64,000 nt of DNA. Source: Streptomyces typhae. Its GTDB lineage: Bacteria > Actinomycetota > Actinomycetes > Streptomycetales > Streptomycetaceae. A model generated the notes under the pieces. The model saw nothing but the letters and a program-made list of their open reading frames with translations. It searched no databases and was not told the DNA's origin. The stretch covers positions 186,001 through 250,000 of the forward strand of contig NZ_WPNZ01000006.1 of NCBI RefSeq assembly GCF_009755605.1, in the 5' to 3' direction. The position numbers were made by a program, and so were the translations under genes. Shown here in pieces: positions 17,088-25,748 of this stretch (the first letter of the stretch is position 1; each line of letters begins with the position of its first letter).

Positions 17088-17516
17088 TCAGCTCCGTCGG
17101 GACGGGGGCCCGCGCGGCTCGGGTGCGGCGTCCGCGAACCGTGTGGGCGGCGTGGCGGGGTGGAGCCGGGCGTCGGGGCCGCCGAGGGCACGGTGCGGCA
17201 CGTCGTGCGTGCCGCCGCCCGCGGTGCCGGGGCCCGGTGGGTGCGGGATCTGGAGGTGGTGCAGGTGCGCGGCAGTCGCGTGGACCGCGCGGGGGCCGTC
17301 CTTGCCGTACGAGGGGTGCGGGCCGTGGGCCGCCGGGCGCTGGCGGCCCGGGGACCCCGCGGTGGCGTCGGGCGCCGCGGCCACCCAGGCGCGGGCCGCC
17401 GCGGGACCGGCGGTGGCCACGGTCGACGCGCGGGAGGGCACGGCGAACGCGAGGACGGCGACGACCGCCGACAGCAGGGACGCGGCCAGGCGCGCCGACC
17501 GGGTGCGCTGCTGCAC
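17088..17516 (-). CDS. Secreted protein of unknown function upstream of secDF
   Basis: GTG 17516 is preceded by an ideal AGGAGG and opens a 142-residue protein. It starts QQRTRSARLAASLLSAVVAV, a clear Sec signal peptide with probable cleavage after SRASTVA. The mature part is rich in His, Pro, Gly and Ala (for example HATAAHLHHLQIPHPPGPG), has no Cys, and shows no recognised domain. It is transcribed in the same direction as secDF, 127 bases upstream, and may form an operon with it. The His clusters could bind metal, but that is speculation. Confidence 0.6.
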   Translation of the reverse strand: MQQRTRSARLAASLLSAVVAVLAFAVPSRASTVATAGPAAARAWVAAAPDATAGSPGRQRPAAHGPHPSYGKDGPRAVHATAAHLHHLQIPHPPGPGTAGGGTHDVPHRALGGPDARLHPATPPTRFADAAPEPRGPPSRRS

Positions 17517-17646
17517 GCGGGGCCTCCTGGTCGGGTCGGTGTGCCGTCGCTCGACGGAGGGCGCCGGTGCGCCAATCGCTTCAACGTGCGGGGTGGTCCG
17601 CTGGGTTCCCCGGCCAGAGGGTCGAGCCTCGGGGGCCTCCCCGAAG

Positions 17647-17751
17647 GAAGCGGCATGGGGGCCGCTTCGCCGTCGGCAGAACGCCCTGTGCCGTCGGCGG
17701 AACACGCTACGCCGTCGGCAGAACGCGCTACGCCGTCGGCAGAACGCCGAC
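17647..17751. repeat. Hairpin plus four 21-bp tandem repeats upstream of popR
   Basis: A perfect 8-bp inverted repeat (GAAGCGGC 17647-17654, GCCGCTTC 17661-17668) is followed by four 21-bp units at 17668, 17689, 17710 and 17731 (consensus cgccgtcggcagaacgcgct). Each unit contains the palindrome GCCG-T-CGGC. The array ends 32 bases before the popR-like start at 17784, where an activator or autoregulator would bind. Confidence 0.85.
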
Positions 17752-17783
17752 CGCACGGAGATCACCGCTCCTACTCTGAAGCC

Positions 17784-18320
17784 GTGAGCAGCCACGCGAC
17801 GAATTCGAAGCCTGCCGGGGCCGAGCCCGCGGACCTCCCGCCCACGGGAGGCCGGGCCGCCCGCGTCATCCCCCTGCGCCCGGCCCCGCGGGCCGCGGCC
17901 CCCGCCGCAGCGCCCGGATCCGCGCCCAGACAGCCTCTCTGGCGCGATCTCGTCGGGAACGTCCTGCGGCGTGAACGCCAGGCCCAGGAGCGGACGCTGA
18001 AGGACGTCGCGGACGCCGCGCGGATCTCGGTGCCGTATCTCTCCGAGGTCGAGCGCGGCCGCAAGGAGGCGTCATCCGAGGTGCTCGCCGCGGCGGCCGC
18101 CGCGCTCGGCCTCGACCTCGCCGACCTGCTGGCCCTCGCCCACGGCGACCTGCTGCTCGCCCTGCGCCGCCCGCGCGCCCGCGGTGGTGCGGCGCCGGTG
18201 CGCGGGCGCGCGGTGTCGACAGTCACCACTCCCCTCGCCGCCGCGCCCCTCGCGTCGTCCCGCGCCGCCACGGGCCGGGGCGGCGGCCCGCACCAGGCGC
18301 AGCTGCGGCTCGCCGCCTAG
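17784..18320 (+). CDS. popR: ClgR/PopR-type XRE transcriptional activator
   Basis: This 178-aa protein has a ~45-residue disordered N-terminus and then a helix-turn-helix (~residues 52-115: NVLRRERQAQERTLKDVAD, YLSEVERGRKEASSE) closely resembling ClgR/PopR, the Streptomyces activators of clp protease genes. The C-terminus ends in Leu-Ala-Ala. In PopR and ClgR a terminal Ala-Ala is known to be the signal for ClpP1P2 degradation, which links regulator level to protease capacity. It sits beside a clpP pair, matching the known popR-clpP3-clpP4 arrangement. GTG 17784 gives the expected length; the upstream frame is repeat DNA. Confidence 0.72.
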   Translation: MSSHATNSKPAGAEPADLPPTGGRAARVIPLRPAPRAAAPAAAPGSAPRQPLWRDLVGNVLRRERQAQERTLKDVADAARISVPYLSEVERGRKEASSEVLAAAAAALGLDLADLLALAHGDLLLALRRPRARGGAAPVRGRAVSTVTTPLAAAPLASSRAATGRGGGPHQAQLRLAA

Positions 18321-18321
18321 G

Positions 18322-19089
18322 GTGCCGAGCACGGACCAACTCCTCCACGTACGCCGCATCCACCTCGTCGAGGCCACCGCCCCGCCGGTGCCGCCCCGGG
18401 AGCGGGCGGCCATGGACCGGATCTGGGACGAGGCGGTCCGGGCCGGGCCGTCCCTCTTCGACGGCCCGGTGGCGGCGTGTGCGGGGCTGGCCGAGGACGG
18501 TTCGCGCGGTCTCGTGCTCACCTGGGTCAGGACGACGTACCGCCGCTACGGCCTGCGCCGTGTCCCCGGCGCGACCGCGTGCGTGGCGTCCCTCTACACC
18601 GACGTGCTCCAGCCGACCCCGGACGGGCGGCTGCTCGTGGGACGGATGGCCGCGTCGACGGCGGCGCCCGGCCGCTGGCAGCTGCCGGGCGGCGCCGTCG
18701 AACCGCCACCGGAGGGCGTGCCTCTCGACCTGGCCGCGCTGCGCCGCAACGCCACCCGGGAGCTGGCCGAGGAGACCGGTGTCACTCAGCTCCCCGAGGA
18801 CCTCACCCTGTGGGGCGTGGCGCGCGGCCCGTACGGGAGCGCGGGCGTCCTGTTCCTCGCCCCGGCCCGGCCTCCGGCGCACCTGCGCGGGCGGTTCGCG
18901 GACCTCGCGTCCGCCGAGGAGGCACGGGGCCGCGAACCGGAGCTGGACCGGATCGCGTTCGTCGGCTCCCCGGCGGGGCTCGCACGCCTCGGCGGCGCGG
19001 GCGCCGACCACGCGGGCTGTCTGGAGCCGGTCGTCGCCCGGTTCGCGGCAGGCGTGGGCCTCAGCCGAGCGTCGCGCGACGGCGGCTGA
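18322..19089 (+). CDS. Nudix hydrolase family protein
   Basis: GTG 18322 lies one base after the popR stop, so translation is probably coupled. The 255-aa product has a Nudix domain (~residues 85-210): [11 protein letters not shown] begins the box and RELAEETGV matches the REUXEEXGU core. However, ~8 extra residues ([14 protein letters not shown]) separate the Gly-rich start from the REL helix. The N-terminal ~80 residues are unassigned. Substrate unknown; Nudix enzymes cleave nucleoside diphosphates linked to another moiety. The 3' end overlaps the convergent clpP4 gene by 29 bp. Confidence 0.78.
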   Translation: MPSTDQLLHVRRIHLVEATAPPVPPRERAAMDRIWDEAVRAGPSLFDGPVAACAGLAEDGSRGLVLTWVRTTYRRYGLRRVPGATACVASLYTDVLQPTPDGRLLVGRMAASTAAPGRWQLPGGAVEPPPEGVPLDLAALRRNATRELAEETGVTQLPEDLTLWGVARGPYGSAGVLFLAPARPPAHLRGRFADLASAEEARGREPELDRIAFVGSPAGLARLGGAGADHAGCLEPVVARFAAGVGLSRASRDGG

Positions 19090-19708
19090 CGACCTCGTCG
19101 GCGAGCCCGTACGCGACCGCCTCGTGCGCGGTGAACACCTTGTCGCGGTCGGTGTCGGCCCGCAGCGTCGCCACGTCGTGGTGGGTGTGGCGGGCGAGGA
19201 CCTCCTCCACCTGGCTGCGGATGCGCACCATCTCCTTGGCGTGCAGGCTCAGGTCCGACACGGTCCCCTGCTGCCCGCCGCTCGCCGGCTGTCCGAGCAG
19301 GACCCGGGCGTGTTCGAGGACGAACCGCCGCCCGGGGTCGCCGCCCGCGAGCAGCACCGCCGCGGTCGACGCGGCCTGGCCGACGCAGAACGTCGAGATG
19401 GGCGCGCCGACGAAGGTCATGGTGTCGTAGATGGCCATCAGGGAAGTGACGGAGCCGCCGGGCGAGTTGATGTACAGGGCGATCTCGTGTTCCGGCGCGG
19501 ACGACTCCAGGTGGAGGAGCTGGGCGATGACGACGTTGGCGACGCCGTCGTCGATCTCGGTGCCGAGGAAGATGATCCGCTCGGACAGCAGCCGGCTGTA
19601 GACGTCGTAGGCGCGCTCACCCTGCGGGGTGCGCTCGACGACGGTCGGAATCGTGTACTGGCTCATGTCCATCGAGTAGTGACTCGTGTCCCTCGTGTAC
19701 GGGCTCAT
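19061..19708 (-). CDS. clpP4: ClpP-family protein lacking the catalytic histidine (ClpP4-like)
   Basis: This 215-aa ClpP paralogue keeps the fold signatures [28 protein letters not shown] and [18 protein letters not shown]. The nucleophile is present as Ser114 (QAASTAAVL) and the Asp as Asp185 (RADTDRD). The His expected in the '(M/I)HQP' motif is replaced by Gly139 ([11 protein letters not shown]; codon GGA). The subunit should therefore be inactive or weakened as a peptidase and may act structurally in a mixed ClpP3/ClpP4 ring. It is the second gene of an operon, only two bases after clpP3 (TAGagATG). The symbol follows the known clpP3-clpP4 order. Confidence 0.85.
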   Translation of the reverse strand: MSPYTRDTSHYSMDMSQYTIPTVVERTPQGERAYDVYSRLLSERIIFLGTEIDDGVANVVIAQLLHLESSAPEHEIALYINSPGGSVTSLMAIYDTMTFVGAPISTFCVGQAASTAAVLLAGGDPGRRFVLEHARVLLGQPASGGQQGTVSDLSLHAKEMVRIRSQVEEVLARHTHHDVATLRADTDRDKVFTAHEAVAYGLADEVVSRRRATLG

Positions 19709-19710
19709 CT

Positions 19711-20355
19711 CTACAGCCCCATCCGTCGCTTGGACGCGGCGGGCCGGACGTCGGGCAGGGACGCGACCACGTGGTCGACCATGCCGTACTCCTTGGCCTG
19801 CGCGGCGGTGAACCAGCGGTCCCTGTCGCCGTCACGCGCGATGGTCTCCGGGGTCTGCCCGGTGTGCTCGGCGGTGAGCCGCTCGATGGACCGCTTGGTG
19901 AACTCCAGGTTCTCCGCCTGGATCGCGATGTCCGCGGTGGTGCCGCCGACGCCCGCCGACGGCTGGTGCATCATGATGCGCGCGTTCGGCAGCGCGTGCC
20001 GCTTGCCCGGGGTGCCGACGGTCAGCAGGAACTGGCCCATGCTCGCGGCGAACCCCATCGCGAGCGTGGCCACGTCGTTGGGGATCAGCTGCATCGTGTC
20101 GTAGATGGCGAGACCTGCGTGCACCGAGCCGCCGGGGCTGTTGATGTAGAGGCTGATGTCGGTACGGGGGTCCTCCGCGGACAGCAGCAGGAGCTGGGCG
20201 CAGATCCGGTTCGCGGAGACCTCGTCGACCTGGGTGCCGAGGAACACGATGCGCTGGCCGAGCAGATGGGAGGCGAGCTGGTCGTCGAAGCGGGTGACGG
20301 GGGTGTCCCCGTCGGCGGCGCGCGGCGGCGCCCAGGCGGTGTGCGGCGGTGTCAT
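19711..20355 (-). CDS. clpP3: ATP-dependent Clp protease proteolytic subunit (ClpP3-like)
   Basis: This 214-aa ClpP has a full Ser-His-Asp triad: Ser105 ([11 protein letters not shown]), His130 ([15 protein letters not shown]) and Asp175 ([10 protein letters not shown]). It also has the oxyanion and handle signatures [19 protein letters not shown]. With an ATPase partner such as ClpX or ClpC it would degrade unfolded or tagged proteins. It is first in the clpP3-clpP4 operon. In Streptomyces, ClpP3/ClpP4 are induced through PopR when ClpP1/ClpP2 fail, and a PopR-like gene lies just beyond the convergent Nudix gene. An inverted repeat and a 24-bp repeat array occupy the promoter. Confidence 0.9.
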   Translation of the reverse strand: MTPPHTAWAPPRAADGDTPVTRFDDQLASHLLGQRIVFLGTQVDEVSANRICAQLLLLSAEDPRTDISLYINSPGGSVHAGLAIYDTMQLIPNDVATLAMGFAASMGQFLLTVGTPGKRHALPNARIMMHQPSAGVGGTTADIAIQAENLEFTKRSIERLTAEHTGQTPETIARDGDRDRWFTAAQAKEYGMVDHVVASLPDVRPAASKRRMGL

Positions 20356-20387
20356 GGCACGGCCTCCTCGTCGTGGAGCGAACGGCG

Positions 20388-20405
20388 GGACCGCTCGTGC
20401 GGTCC
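20388..20405. promoter_or_regulatory. Inverted repeat GGACCGC-tcgt-GCGGTCC before clpP3
   Basis: Perfect 7-bp arms (20388-20394, 20399-20405) with a 4-base centre sit 33 bases upstream of the clpP3 start. It could be the PopR/ClgR operator or a 5'-UTR hairpin. Confidence 0.45.
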
Positions 20406-20475
20406 GCCCGGTCCACTGTGGGCCGCCCGGCGGCGCCGGAGCCGGTTTCTCGGCTTGCGGCAGATTCGCCCAGGG

Positions 20476-20571
20476 CAGAGGCGGGGCGCGGGCCCGGAGC
20501 AGAGACGGGTCACGGGCGCGGAGCGGAGGCGGGGCGCAGGCCCGGAGCAGCGGCGGAGGCCGAGGCTCCGG
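20476..20571. repeat. 24-bp tandem repeat, four copies, between the deiminase gene and clpP3
   Basis: Units begin at 20476, 20500, 20524 and 20548. The first three share cagaggcggggcgcgggccc-type sequence; the fourth is degenerate. The array lies ~120-215 bases upstream of clpP3 and 58 bases after the deiminase stop. It could be regulatory, a terminator remnant or neutral. Confidence 0.8.
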
Positions 20572-20628
20572 GAAGAGGCGGGGCCGGTACCCGTCCTGGC
20601 GTACCGGTCCCGCCGACGAAGGCAGCGG

Positions 20629-22575
20629 CTACGCCGTGGGCCACCACGGCGCACGGGCGTCCCGCAGCGTGTTGGTACCGCAGTGCACCTCACCCATGCC
20701 GAGGTGGTACGTGTACCAGTCGTCGATGTAGGTCGTGGTGAACCCCGCCTTCGCGTACACGGAGTTCACCGCCTCGGTGAAGACGTCCCGGCCACCGATG
20801 ACAGGACCCCACTGCTTGGGTGCCAGATAGCGGGTCGGGCTCAGCAGGACGCCGTTGACCGCGCCGGGCACATAGGCGCTGTTCGGCCGGACGGCGGCGG
20901 CGCCGCTCGCGGGTCCGTCCGCGGCGTCCCGGCCGCCGCGGGCCCGGTCGGCGTCGCGCAGCTGGCTGAACTCCTGAAGGACGTCCGGTCCCATGCGGCG
21001 CAGCTTGCGGCTGCCGCTGAGGTCCGCGCGCTCGTCGGAGTCCCGCGTGTACAGGCCGGGCACCCGCACTATCTCCGCGTCGGTGACGCCGGTCTCGCGC
21101 TTGAGGACGTCCAGGTTCGCCTTGATGCGTTCGGCCGCCACCTTGTTGTCGGCGTGGAACGAGGCCTTGGCGAGGACCTGGTCGATGGTCTCCTTGGGCG
21201 CGGGGATGTCGCTGCCGCGCGGGACGGAGAACATCTTCGTCCCGCCGTGCCCGTCCCTCTTGGCCTTGCGGAGGAGCTCCACGCCCGCGGCGGGGTCGGC
21301 GACGCCGACGCGCCAGCCGCGCTCGGTGTCGGCGGGCAGGAACTGGACGAACTCGTCCACGTGCCCGACCGACAGCCACGACGTGTCGAGCAGCAGCGGC
21401 GCCTGCACTCCCTGCGAGGACAGGAACGTACGCATCGACTTGGCGGGCTTGGAGCCCGAGTCGGCGCGGTAGCCCTGGATGACGCGGCCCGCCGGGTAGC
21501 TCCTGCCGTTCAGGGTGTACGGCGGGATGGTCTCCAGGTTGCCCATGGAGTTGAGCGTCCACTCCTCGTTCGCCGTCGGCTTGCCGACCTGCACCACACC
21601 CACGTCCGGGCCGCGCAGCTTCTCGAACAGCTCGCGGCCCGCCTCCCGGTCGGGCTGCGCGGAGCGGATCATGACCCGCATGGTGCGCGGCTTGCCGCCG
21701 GTGCCGGGCATGCTCGCGTAGGCGGGCTCGACGAAGTCCTGCGCCCACGGGTCGCCGTACTTCGTGAAGGTCGTCAGCGGCTTGCCGATGCCGGCGTCCT
21801 TCACCTGCCTGGCCAGCTCCTTGACGAACTTGCGCTGGTCGCGGCCGTAGGCACCGGCGCCCTTCACCTTGGTGACGAGGACTTCCTCGGCACGCTGGAG
21901 GTGGTGGTGGGTGAGGACGGGGGCGGTGCGCAGTACGACGTCGTCGGAGCGGGACGTGCCGCCGCCGGTGACCGTGAACCGGACCTTGATCTCGCCGTTC
22001 CACTTGCGCGCGTCGCGCACCACGTCCGTGGCCTCGACGCCCAGTTCGACACCGGCGCGCAGCTCGGAGGCGGAGAGCCGGTCGGTGGGCCGCAGCAGGG
22101 ACCACCGCCCGTCGCGCCTGACGAACAGGTGGGCCTTCTTGGCGCCGGGGCCGATCGCCTTGACGGTGCCGTGGCTCGTGGCGGAGGTCTCCGTCAGCGG
22201 CACGGTCTTCAGGCGGGCCAGGTCGGCGGCGTCGCGCGCGCCGTTGACCTTGGTGTCGGACGCGTCGTTGCACCGGGCCAGCTTCGCGTCCGACAGGGGT
22301 CTGCCGCGGGCGTCCTTGACCGGACAGCGCTTCGCGTCGTCGTCGACGTTCGGCAGCACGATCGCGCCGCGCCGCGCCGTCCAGGTGTTCTCGCCCGCCG
22401 TGTCGCTGGCGCCCTCGACGTCGACGTGTCCGTCACGGTTCACGTCGGCGCGCAGGTCGGGCACTCGGGGCGCCGCCGGGGTGCTGGTGTCGGCCATGGC
22501 CGTGGCCCCCGTGGCGGCGAGCACCCCGGCCATGCCGGTCGCGAGCGCGGTGTTTCTCCATCTGTGCGTACGCAC
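20629..22575 (-). CDS. Secreted protein-arginine deiminase
   Basis: GTG 22575, after AAGGAGGGG, gives a 648-aa protein with an N-terminal signal peptide (NTALATGMAGVLAATGATAMA). Residues 41-52 (LRADVNRDGHVD) look like a calcium-binding dockerin/EF-hand loop. The C-terminal ~430 residues match animal-type protein-arginine deiminases, which convert protein arginine to citrulline in a Ca2+-dependent way. The catalytic set is complete: Asp280 (PWAQDFVEPAY), His405 and Asp407 (LSVGHVDEFV) and Cys632 (MGEVHCGTNTLRD). It would act outside the cell on its own or host/competitor proteins. The upstream open frame to 22815 lacks a start signal. Confidence 0.88.
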   Translation of the reverse strand: MRTHRWRNTALATGMAGVLAATGATAMADTSTPAAPRVPDLRADVNRDGHVDVEGASDTAGENTWTARRGAIVLPNVDDDAKRCPVKDARGRPLSDAKLARCNDASDTKVNGARDAADLARLKTVPLTETSATSHGTVKAIGPGAKKAHLFVRRDGRWSLLRPTDRLSASELRAGVELGVEATDVVRDARKWNGEIKVRFTVTGGGTSRSDDVVLRTAPVLTHHHLQRAEEVLVTKVKGAGAYGRDQRKFVKELARQVKDAGIGKPLTTFTKYGDPWAQDFVEPAYASMPGTGGKPRTMRVMIRSAQPDREAGRELFEKLRGPDVGVVQVGKPTANEEWTLNSMGNLETIPPYTLNGRSYPAGRVIQGYRADSGSKPAKSMRTFLSSQGVQAPLLLDTSWLSVGHVDEFVQFLPADTERGWRVGVADPAAGVELLRKAKRDGHGGTKMFSVPRGSDIPAPKETIDQVLAKASFHADNKVAAERIKANLDVLKRETGVTDAEIVRVPGLYTRDSDERADLSGSRKLRRMGPDVLQEFSQLRDADRARGGRDAADGPASGAAAVRPNSAYVPGAVNGVLLSPTRYLAPKQWGPVIGGRDVFTEAVNSVYAKAGFTTTYIDDWYTYHLGMGEVHCGTNTLRDARAPWWPTA

Positions 22576-22866
22576 AGTTCCCCTCCTTGTCCCCGGCCCT
22601 CCGGTCAGGTGGTCAGTCAGTCGGCGAGGGCCGTTGACCATAAGGAGGCACGGGGGACCGGGGAGGTTGTCAGGGCGTCGGGATTTGTCCAGGATCACAG
22701 GCCGCGTACGGGACGGCAGGCGTACGGGACAACTCGGCCGGGCCCCAGCGCCGTGACGGGAGCGGACGCGGGTGCGGACGTAGCAGAATTCGCCGGAATG
22801 CTTCTCCTGGTTCACACGCGGCTGGTGGGCTGACCGCGCTCAACCCAACGATCACAGGAGGCGTGC

Positions 22867-23445
22867 GTGAATCTGGTCGTCAACGGCGACGCGGAGAGCG
22901 GGGCGGGCGGCACCGCCGACCCCGTCACGGAGGTCCGCGGCTGGCAGGTCGCCCAGGGCGCCCCGGCGCTCATCGCCTACAGCCTGGGCGGCGGCTACCC
23001 GACGCCCTCGGACCCCGGCCCGGCCCGGCGCGGCAGCCGCTTCTTCTCGGGCGGCAACAGCGCGCGCACCGCCCTGGTCCAGGACGTCTCCCTGCCGAGG
23101 ACCGGCCGGACCGGGCGCCGGGCCGTCGACGCGGGGCGGGTGCGCTACACCCTGTCCGCCTGGCTCGGGGGCTACGCCGGGCAGGAGGACGGCGCCAGGT
23201 TCTCCGTGGAGTTCCGCGACGCCGAGGGCACACCGGTCGCTCTCAGCGTCCTCGGCCCGGTCGGCGCCGGGGACCGGGAGGGCCGCACGGGCCTCGTGGA
23301 GCGCACCGCCGAGGCCGCGGTGCCGCCCACCGCCCGCTCGGCGCGGCTCCTCCTCGTCTTCACGCGCAGCGGCGGCGGCACCTCCAACGACGGCTACGCG
23401 GACGCCCTCTCCCTCACCCTCAGCGCCGACGGAGGCCACCGATGA
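22867..23445 (+). CDS. Beta-sandwich (carbohydrate-binding-like) protein coupled to phoD
   Basis: GTG 22867 follows AGGAGG and encodes 192 aa. It begins NLVVNGDAESGAGG, the typical 'L..NG.FE/AE.G' opening of CBM-like jelly-roll domains, and shows alternating beta-strand patterns (RYTLSAWLGGY, ARLLLVFTRSGG). There is no signal peptide, yet the next gene encodes a Tat-exported phosphatase whose ATG overlaps its stop (ATGA at 23442-23445). It may be an accessory binding subunit exported with PhoD. Function otherwise unknown. Confidence 0.65.
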   Translation: MNLVVNGDAESGAGGTADPVTEVRGWQVAQGAPALIAYSLGGGYPTPSDPGPARRGSRFFSGGNSARTALVQDVSLPRTGRTGRRAVDAGRVRYTLSAWLGGYAGQEDGARFSVEFRDAEGTPVALSVLGPVGAGDREGRTGLVERTAEAAVPPTARSARLLLVFTRSGGGTSNDGYADALSLTLSADGGHR

Positions 23446-25007
23446 CCGTCAACCGCCGTGATCTGCTGAAGGCCGCCGCGGCCGCCGGCGCGCTGAACCT
23501 CGCCTGGCCGCTGGCCGCGGGCCTCACCCCGGCGCAGGCCCGTGAGGCCGCCGAGCGCCTCGGCGCCGAGTACGATCCGGCGCCGTTCACGCTCGGGGTG
23601 GCCTCCGGTGATCCGCAGCCGCACTCGGTGCTCCTGTGGACCAGACTCGCGCCGGAACCCCTCGCCGCCGAGCAGAGACTCCCCGAAGTCGTGGAAGTCG
23701 ACTGGGTGGTGGCCAGGGACTCCCGGCTGCGGCACGTCGTCGCCCGCGGCACCGCGCCCGCGTCGGCGACGCTCGGCCACAGCGTGCACGTACCGGTGAG
23801 CGGTCTCGCGCCCGGACGTCACTACTGGTACGCGTTCAAGGCGCTCGGCAGGACAAGCCGCGTCGGCCGTACGAGGACCGCGCCGCGCGGCCGGGTCTCC
23901 AAGGTCACCTTCGCCGCCGCCAACTGCCAGGCCTTCCACGACGGCTTCTACGCGGCGCACCGGGGCATCGCCCGCGAGAACGTGGACTTCGTCATCCACC
24001 TCGGCGACTACATCTACGAGCACGGCCAGGTCGGCGGCGTACCGGAGAAGCACGTACGCGACCACGACGGGCCGGAGATCCTCACCCTCGCCGACTACCG
24101 CAAGCGGCACGCCCTGTACAAGGGCGACAAGTCGCTGCGCGAGGCGCACGCCGCCCATCCGTGGTTCCTGACCTGGGACGACCACGAGGTCGTGAACGAC
24201 TACAGCGGCACCGGGGGCGGCGCCCCCTTCATGCGCCGCCGCGCGGCCGCCTACCAGGCGTGGTTCGAGCACATGCCGCACCGCGACTCCTTCGGCGGCA
24301 TGGCCCTGCCCGACCCCGAGATCCACCGCGTGCGCCGCTGGGGCGACCTGCTCGAACTGAGCATCCTCGATCTGCGCTCGTACCGCTCCGCGCAGAACCT
24401 GCCCGACGGCACGATCCTCGGCGCCGAGCAGAAGGCCTGGCTCAAGCGCACCGTCGACCGCGCCCCGGACTCCTGGCACGTGTGGGCCAACTCGATCATG
24501 CTGAGCCAGCTGCGGGGCAGGCCGGGCGGCTCGTACATGTTCACCGACCAGTGGGACGGCTTCCTCGCCGAGCGCAAGGAGGTCCTCGGGCACGTCCACC
24601 AGAGCGGCCTCGAGGACCTGGTCGTCATCACCGGCGACTGGCACTCGGCGTTCGTCGACGACATCCGCACCGACTTCGACCAGCCCGGATCGCCGCTGAT
24701 CGGCACGGAGTTCACCGCCCACTCGGTGACCTCCGGCGCCTACTCCCCCGAGTGGAACGCCGCCAACGGCCCCCTCATGGGCAAGGCCAACCCGCACCTG
24801 AAGTACTTCGAGGGCAACCGGTACGGCTACGACGTGTACGAGGTGACGCCCCGGCGCTTCACCACCCACATGCGCGTCGTCGGCGACCGCCGCGACCCGC
24901 GGTCCCCCGTGACCACGCTGACGAAGTTCCACGTGGACCGCGGCAAGGCCGGCTCGTACGAGGACGAGGGGACCAAGGGGTCGGCCGCGCAGTACCGCAG
25001 GGACTGA
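23442..25007 (+). CDS. phoD: PhoD-family alkaline phosphatase (Tat-exported)
   Basis: This 521-aa protein opens with a Tat signal (NRRDLLKAAAAAGALNLAWP). The PhoD domain follows, with VASGDPQPHSVLLWTRL at its start and metallophosphatase motifs FVIHLGDYIYEHG, LTWDDHEVVNDYSG and VVITGDWHSAFVDD, which bind the Ca2+/Fe3+ centre. PhoD enzymes release phosphate from phosphodiesters such as teichoic acids and usually belong to the phosphate-starvation response. No clear PHO box was identified upstream of 22867. The ATG overlaps the stop of the coupled beta-sandwich gene. It converges on the two-component genes, with a terminator between them. Confidence 0.9.
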   Translation: MTVNRRDLLKAAAAAGALNLAWPLAAGLTPAQAREAAERLGAEYDPAPFTLGVASGDPQPHSVLLWTRLAPEPLAAEQRLPEVVEVDWVVARDSRLRHVVARGTAPASATLGHSVHVPVSGLAPGRHYWYAFKALGRTSRVGRTRTAPRGRVSKVTFAAANCQAFHDGFYAAHRGIARENVDFVIHLGDYIYEHGQVGGVPEKHVRDHDGPEILTLADYRKRHALYKGDKSLREAHAAHPWFLTWDDHEVVNDYSGTGGGAPFMRRRAAAYQAWFEHMPHRDSFGGMALPDPEIHRVRRWGDLLELSILDLRSYRSAQNLPDGTILGAEQKAWLKRTVDRAPDSWHVWANSIMLSQLRGRPGGSYMFTDQWDGFLAERKEVLGHVHQSGLEDLVVITGDWHSAFVDDIRTDFDQPGSPLIGTEFTAHSVTSGAYSPEWNAANGPLMGKANPHLKYFEGNRYGYDVYEVTPRRFTTHMRVVGDRRDPRSPVTTLTKFHVDRGKAGSYEDEGTKGSAAQYRRD

Positions 25008-25018
25008 CGCCCGGCTCC

Positions 25019-25054
25019 GGTCCCGGCCGGGTCCCTGCCGCCCCGGCCGGGACC
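25019..25054. terminator. Bidirectional hairpin between phoD and the response regulator
   Basis: GGTCCCGGCCGG (25019-25030) and CCGGCCGGGACC (25043-25054) form a perfect 12-bp stem with a 12-base loop, in the 72-bp convergent gap. Confidence 0.75.
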
Positions 25055-25079
25055 CGCCCGGCTGCTCCCGGCCCGCCCC

Positions 25080-25748
25080 TCACCGGTGTTCTCCCGGTCG
25101 CGCGATCCCCACCTCGTACGCGAAGATGATCGCCTGGGCGCGGTCCCGCAGGGACAACTTGGCGAGCAGGGCGTTCATGTGGGACTTGACCGTGGCGCGG
25201 CCGATGCCCAGGGTCGCGGCGATCTCGGTGTTGCTGAGGCCGCGTGCGACCTCGCGCAGGACGTCACGCTCGCGGCCGGTCAGGGCGTCGAGGCGGCCGT
25301 CGGGGCGGGCCCGCGGGGCGACGGCGCCGGTGGCGAAGGCGTCGATGAGGCGCCGGGTGACCTCGGCGGCGAGGAGCGCCTCGCCCGCGGCCACCGTACG
25401 GATGGCGTCGACCAGTTCCTGCGGGTCGCAGTCCTTGAGCAGGAATCCGGAGGCGCCGCCGCGCAGCGCGCTGAACACGTACTCGTCGCGGCGGTACGTG
25501 GTGAGGACCAGGACGCGGACGGGCGGGTCCGCCGCCGTCAGCAGGCGCGTCGCCGTGAGGCCGTCCATGCCGGGCATGCGGATGTCCATGAGGACCACGT
25601 CCGGGCGGCTCGCGCGCGCCAGTTCGACGGCTTCGCCGCCGTCCGCCGCCTGGCCCGCCACGGTCAGGTCCGGCTCGTCCTCGATGACCGCCGCGAAACC
25701 GGCGCGGACCACGGCCTGGTCGTCCACGACGAGCACCCGTGTGGTCAT
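25080..25748 (-). CDS. NarL/LuxR-family response regulator
   Basis: This 222-aa protein has a receiver domain with the acidic pocket ([11 protein letters not shown]), phospho-acceptor Asp in [14 protein letters not shown], and Thr/Lys in [10 protein letters not shown] and [9 protein letters not shown]. A C-terminal LuxR helix-turn-helix follows ([35 protein letters not shown], in two visible parts). It is the partner of the histidine kinase encoded just upstream. The start ATG 25748 lies inside a 17-bp tandem array that repeats the start codon upstream in other frames, and no good Shine-Dalgarno is visible. Confidence 0.9.
   Translation of the reverse strand: [222 protein letters not shown]

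Noticed and set aside
17668..17751. Regular repeats that could be taken for a CRISPR array (also 20476-20571 and 5901-6036)
   Set aside because: Units are contiguous without unique spacers, and no cas genes are present; these are simple tandem repeats.
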